Under the pieces are notes generated by a model. The model had not been told where the DNA came from. It worked only from the letters and a program-made list of their open reading frames with translations, and searched no databases. A stretch of DNA of 64,000 nt. Origin: Pseudomonadota bacterium (lineage in GTDB: Bacteria > Myxococcota_A > Polyangia > Polyangiales > Polyangiaceae). Location: assembly GCA_023398955.1 (NCBI GenBank), contig JAEWRL010000021.1, forward strand, positions 1 through 64,000, given 5' to 3'. The position numbers and the translations under genes were made by a program. Every line of letters begins with the position of its first letter. The first letter of the stretch is position 1. Positions 61,194-64,000 of the stretch are shown piece after piece.

Positions 61194-62245
61194 CGCTGCC
61201 ATTGCCGCATCCGTCCCCGCTCAGCGGCGCATCGTACTCCGCAGCCGAACTCTCCCTTTGCAACGAGCGCGTGTTCCTCCTGGACCAACGTCGCTTGCCC
61301 GAACGGGAGTATTACGTCGAGGCAGTCGATGCGAACGAGGTTGCAGGGGCGATTCGGGATATGGTGGTACGAGGTGCTCCTGCCATTGGCATCGCTGCGG
61401 CCTACGGCCTCGCGCTCGCGGCCCGTCGCGGCAGGACCCACCTGCTGGCCGCAGCGGCTGAGCTCCGTCGCGCTCGACCCACGGCCGTGAACCTCGCGTG
61501 GGCCGTGAACCGCGTGCTCACGGCGACGGCATCGACGCCCGATTCCGAGCTCTGGCAAGAAGCAGCGGAGGAGGCGCGGCGCATCCACAGGGAGGACGTC
61601 GAGGCAAACCGCCGGATGGGTGAGCTGGGCGCCGCAAGCATACCACGAGGGTCCACAGTGCTGACGCACTGCAACGCGGGCGCGCTCGCCACGGGCGGGT
61701 TCGGCACCGCCCTCGGGGTGATTCGTGCCGCCCATCGCCAGGGCAAGGTAGCGAGGGTCTTTGCGGACGAGACCAGACCATGGCTGCAGGGAGCGCGCCT
61801 GACGGCCTGGGAGCTTCACCGTGACGGCATCCCCGTGACGGTAATCGGTGATTCGAGTGCGGCGAGCTTCTTCGCCAAGGGACAAATAGACGCCGTGGTC
61901 GTGGGTTCGGACCGCATTGCAGCAAATGGCGACGTCGCCAACAAGATTGGGACCTACGGCGTCGCTTGCATGGCAGAGCGCCATGGGTGTCCCTTCTACG
62001 TCGCCGCGCCGTGGAGTACCGTCGATCTTCAGTGCCCATCGGGTGCCGATATCCCAATCGAGATGCGGCCAGAGACCGAGGTGACCCACTTCCGGGGACA
62101 GCGCATCACTCCCGAAGGTGTGGCGGCCGAGAATCCCTCCTTCGACGTCACGCCGGCAGCTCTCGTCACGGCTATCTTCACAGAGCGCGGCGTGGTTCAG
62201 CCCGTGGATACCGATCATCTGGGTCGGACTGGCTCCGGAACCTGA
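61190..62245 (+). CDS. mtnA: S-methyl-5-thioribose-1-phosphate isomerase
   Basis: MtnA turns methylthioribose 1-phosphate into methylthioribulose 1-phosphate in methionine salvage. The start is a GTG that overlaps the gatB stop (GTGA), giving 351 residues. Catalytic Cys is in THCNAGALAT and Asp in VGSDRIAANGDVANKIGTY; MVVRGAPAIGIAAAYG and VFADETRPWLQGARLT are also typical. No other salvage gene is beside it. Confidence 0.95.
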   Translation: MTLPLPHPSPLSGASYSAAELSLCNERVFLLDQRRLPEREYYVEAVDANEVAGAIRDMVVRGAPAIGIAAAYGLALAARRGRTHLLAAAAELRRARPTAVNLAWAVNRVLTATASTPDSELWQEAAEEARRIHREDVEANRRMGELGAASIPRGSTVLTHCNAGALATGGFGTALGVIRAAHRQGKVARVFADETRPWLQGARLTAWELHRDGIPVTVIGDSSAASFFAKGQIDAVVVGSDRIAANGDVANKIGTYGVACMAERHGCPFYVAAPWSTVDLQCPSGADIPIEMRPETEVTHFRGQRITPEGVAAENPSFDVTPAALVTAIFTERGVVQPVDTDHLGRTGSGT

Positions 62246-62282
62246 GTGGCCGTAGTGGCAAGCAGCTCGACGACGTCCTAGG

Positions 62283-63212
62283 GTGAATCGTGCCATGAAG
62301 GACTCCCAGCAAGCGAGATCGAGCGCGATGGTAGACGGCCCCAAGCCAGCGTGGCTCAAGGTCCGCGCTCCCGGTGGTGAGAAGTACAACACAATCAAGC
62401 GCACCCTCCGCAGTCTCAAGCTCTACACGGTTTGCGAAGAAGCCCGCTGCCCCAACGTCGGCGAGTGCTGGCGTGCCGGAACGGCGACGGTCATGCTCCT
62501 CGGGGACACGTGCACACGGGGTTGTCGCTTCTGTGCTGTCACGAGCGGTAATCCGCGGGGGGTCGTCGATCGCGAGGAGCCGGAGCACGTGGCCGAGGCC
62601 GTCGCCGCGCTTGGTCTGAAGTACGTCGTGCTCACGATGGTTGATCGGGACGACATCCCGGATGGCGGCGCCGCACACATGGGGGAAGCGGTGCGCGCGC
62701 TTCGGCGGTACCAGCCCGGTCTCCTGGTGGAGACGCTCGTCGGCGACTTTGGCGGGCGGCCGGCGGATATCGAGGCGATGGTGGACTCCGCACCAGACGT
62801 CTTCGCACACAACATCGAGGTCACTCGCCGTCTCACGCCCATGATTCGCGACCGCCGCTGCAGCTACGACCGCTCCCTTCACGTGTTGGCTCATGCAAAG
62901 GAACGCGCTCCTGAGCGCTACGTCAAAAGCTCCATCATGGTGGGCATCGGGGAAGCGGATGACGAGGTGTTCGCGACGATGGAAGACCTCCGCGCGCACG
63001 GGGTAGATATCGTGACGCTGGGCCAGTACCTCAGGCCAACCCCGAAGCATGCTCCCGTCGACCGGTACGTCACGCCTGAGCAGTTCGCTGCCTATGACGC
63101 GGCAGGAAGGGAGCTCGGCTTCTCCTTCGTGGCTTCCGGCCCGTTGGTGCGCTCTAGCTATCATGCGGCCGAAGCCTTCGTCGAGGCAATGAGGCAGCCG
63201 TTGGCTCAGTAG
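62283..63212 (+). CDS. lipA: Lipoyl synthase
   Basis: LipA inserts two sulfurs into protein-bound octanoyl groups. The protein (309 residues from a GTG, 305 from the ATG at 62295) has the auxiliary cluster motif C-X4-C-X5-C in CEEARCPNVGEC, the radical-SAM motif CTRGCRFC, and the C-terminal Ser ligand in VRSSYHA. It lies before the E1 alpha gene of a lipoate-dependent dehydrogenase, which needs this cofactor. Confidence 0.97.
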   Translation: MNRAMKDSQQARSSAMVDGPKPAWLKVRAPGGEKYNTIKRTLRSLKLYTVCEEARCPNVGECWRAGTATVMLLGDTCTRGCRFCAVTSGNPRGVVDREEPEHVAEAVAALGLKYVVLTMVDRDDIPDGGAAHMGEAVRALRRYQPGLLVETLVGDFGGRPADIEAMVDSAPDVFAHNIEVTRRLTPMIRDRRCSYDRSLHVLAHAKERAPERYVKSSIMVGIGEADDEVFATMEDLRAHGVDIVTLGQYLRPTPKHAPVDRYVTPEQFAAYDAAGRELGFSFVASGPLVRSSYHAAEAFVEAMRQPLAQ

Positions 63213-63492
63213 CCAAACTGCGCTGCGATGTGGACGGCTTCGAAGGCTTGTCGGATCCCGAGGAGGGGTGAGCCGCGGGCAGCTTTCCGCGCACGGTCGT
63301 GGCCGGATCCGAGCGCAGCGTGGGGACGTGGTGCATCCTGCGAAGCAGCGGCGCGGAGGACCGACAAGTGCGAACTATTCTATGCGCAGGCAACGCTCGT
63401 GGTGCTCGATGATCCCCCTTTCTCCCCGCCCGGGACGTGACACCAAGGCGACGGATGGACTAGGCTCAGCCAGCGCTTAGTAGGGGCATCCG

Positions 63493-64000
63493 ATGAGCAC
63501 CATGATGGCAACTGCGATCAAGTTAAGTCAACCGGAGCAAGAGGAATTCTCCCTAGTTCGCGTCATGCGTGATGACGGCAGCCTGGATCCGACGCTCGAC
63601 CCGGGCCTCTCTCCAGAAGAGGTGGTCTCCCTGTACCGACACATGCTCAAGACACGCCTGCTCGACGAGAGGCTTGTCGCGCTCCAACGGCAGGGCAGGG
63701 TCGGCTTCCACGTTGGTTCGCACGGCGAGGAGGGGGCTATCTGTGCCGCAACACAGGCCATGCGCGCGCAGGACTGGGTGTTCCCCTGTTACCGGGAGCT
63801 TGGCTCTGCTCTCGTGCGCGGGTTCGACCTGCAGCGCTTCATGGACAATATGTTCGGCAATGCGCGCGACGTGGTGCGTGGGCGCCAAATGCCCGACCAC
63901 TTCACGAGCAGAGAGAAACGCTATGGGTCGGTGAGCTCACCCGTAGGGACGCAGATCACCCAGGCGGTTGGCTTCGCTTGGGCCGCTAAGATCCGTGGAG
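63493..64000 (+). CDS. pdhA: Pyruvate dehydrogenase E1 component alpha subunit, 3'-truncated by the window
   Basis: The frame opens at the ATG at 63493, preceded by AGGGG, and is still open at the window end (169 codons seen). LSPEEVVSLYRHMLKTRLLDERLVALQRQGRVGFHVGSHGEEGAI and VFPCYRELGSALVRGF match the E1 alpha chain of heterotetrameric pyruvate or branched-chain 2-oxoacid dehydrogenases. The pocket segment MPDHFTSREKRYGSVSSPVGTQITQAVGFAWA is also present. E1 beta and E2 genes are expected just outside. A branched-chain substrate cannot be excluded. Confidence 0.92.
   Translation, partial: MSTMMATAIKLSQPEQEEFSLVRVMRDDGSLDPTLDPGLSPEEVVSLYRHMLKTRLLDERLVALQRQGRVGFHVGSHGEEGAICAATQAMRAQDWVFPCYRELGSALVRGFDLQRFMDNMFGNARDVVRGRQMPDHFTSREKRYGSVSSPVGTQITQAVGFAWAAKIRG

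Noticed and set aside
60731..62419. A 562-codon open frame on the minus strand
   Set aside because: Antisense to gatB and mtnA, which have clear catalytic motifs; the frame has no family resemblance.

Overview
The window looks like a chromosomal segment of a soil-type, cellulolytic myxobacterium (Myxococcota, probably order Polyangiales). This is an inference. It rests on the high G+C content, many lipoproteins whose acylated Cys is followed by long Gly/Ser/Ala linkers, paired DUF1592/DUF1552 genes, a fragment of the HNH endonuclease family abundant in myxobacteria, and a dense set of secreted carbohydrate-active enzymes. I see no rRNA, tRNA, CRISPR array, intact insertion sequence or prophage.

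Left part (1-8.6 kb): a broken HNH endonuclease gene; a three-gene export module (DUF1592 lipoprotein, Tat-exported DUF1552 protein, cytochrome-like CX4CH lipoprotein); a PEBP/YbhB-like lipoprotein; and a stretch of gene remains at 7.4-8.5 kb holding the C-terminal end of a GH2 glycosidase, the tail of an ECF sigma factor and the head of its partner.

8.6-32.7 kb: mostly cell-surface and secreted functions. It has a GH9 cellulase coupled to a PfkB sugar kinase, a PQQ-like beta-propeller lipoprotein, a nitrite-reduction/nitrosative-stress island (nrfH-nrfA converging on DUF438-DUF1858 genes, each side preceded by an FNR/DNR-type box), a GH43-ricin lectin enzyme, a YciI protein, a large subtilase, a GNAT acetyltransferase, a GH45-like lipoprotein that appears circularly permuted, YceI, an OmpA-family protein and a cupin.

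32.8-52.4 kb: housekeeping and metabolism. It includes uvrA, a ferredoxin:thioredoxin reductase catalytic-type protein, an FAD oxidoreductase, a class I glutamine amidotransferase that seems to start at CTG, oligoendopeptidase F, a metallophosphoesterase, aceE, a lamin-tail lipoprotein, KDPG aldolase, a DRE-TIM type aldolase, mutY and an MBL hydrolase.

52.6-64 kb: a compact complex I operon nuoA-B-C-D-G-H-I with an enlarged NuoH and no nuoE, nuoF or nuoJ-N, followed by gatB-mtnA, lipA and the start of a pyruvate dehydrogenase E1 alpha gene that runs off the window. LipA makes the lipoyl cofactor used by the pyruvate dehydrogenases, and both E1 architectures (AceE homodimer type and E1 alpha type) are present within about 21 kb.
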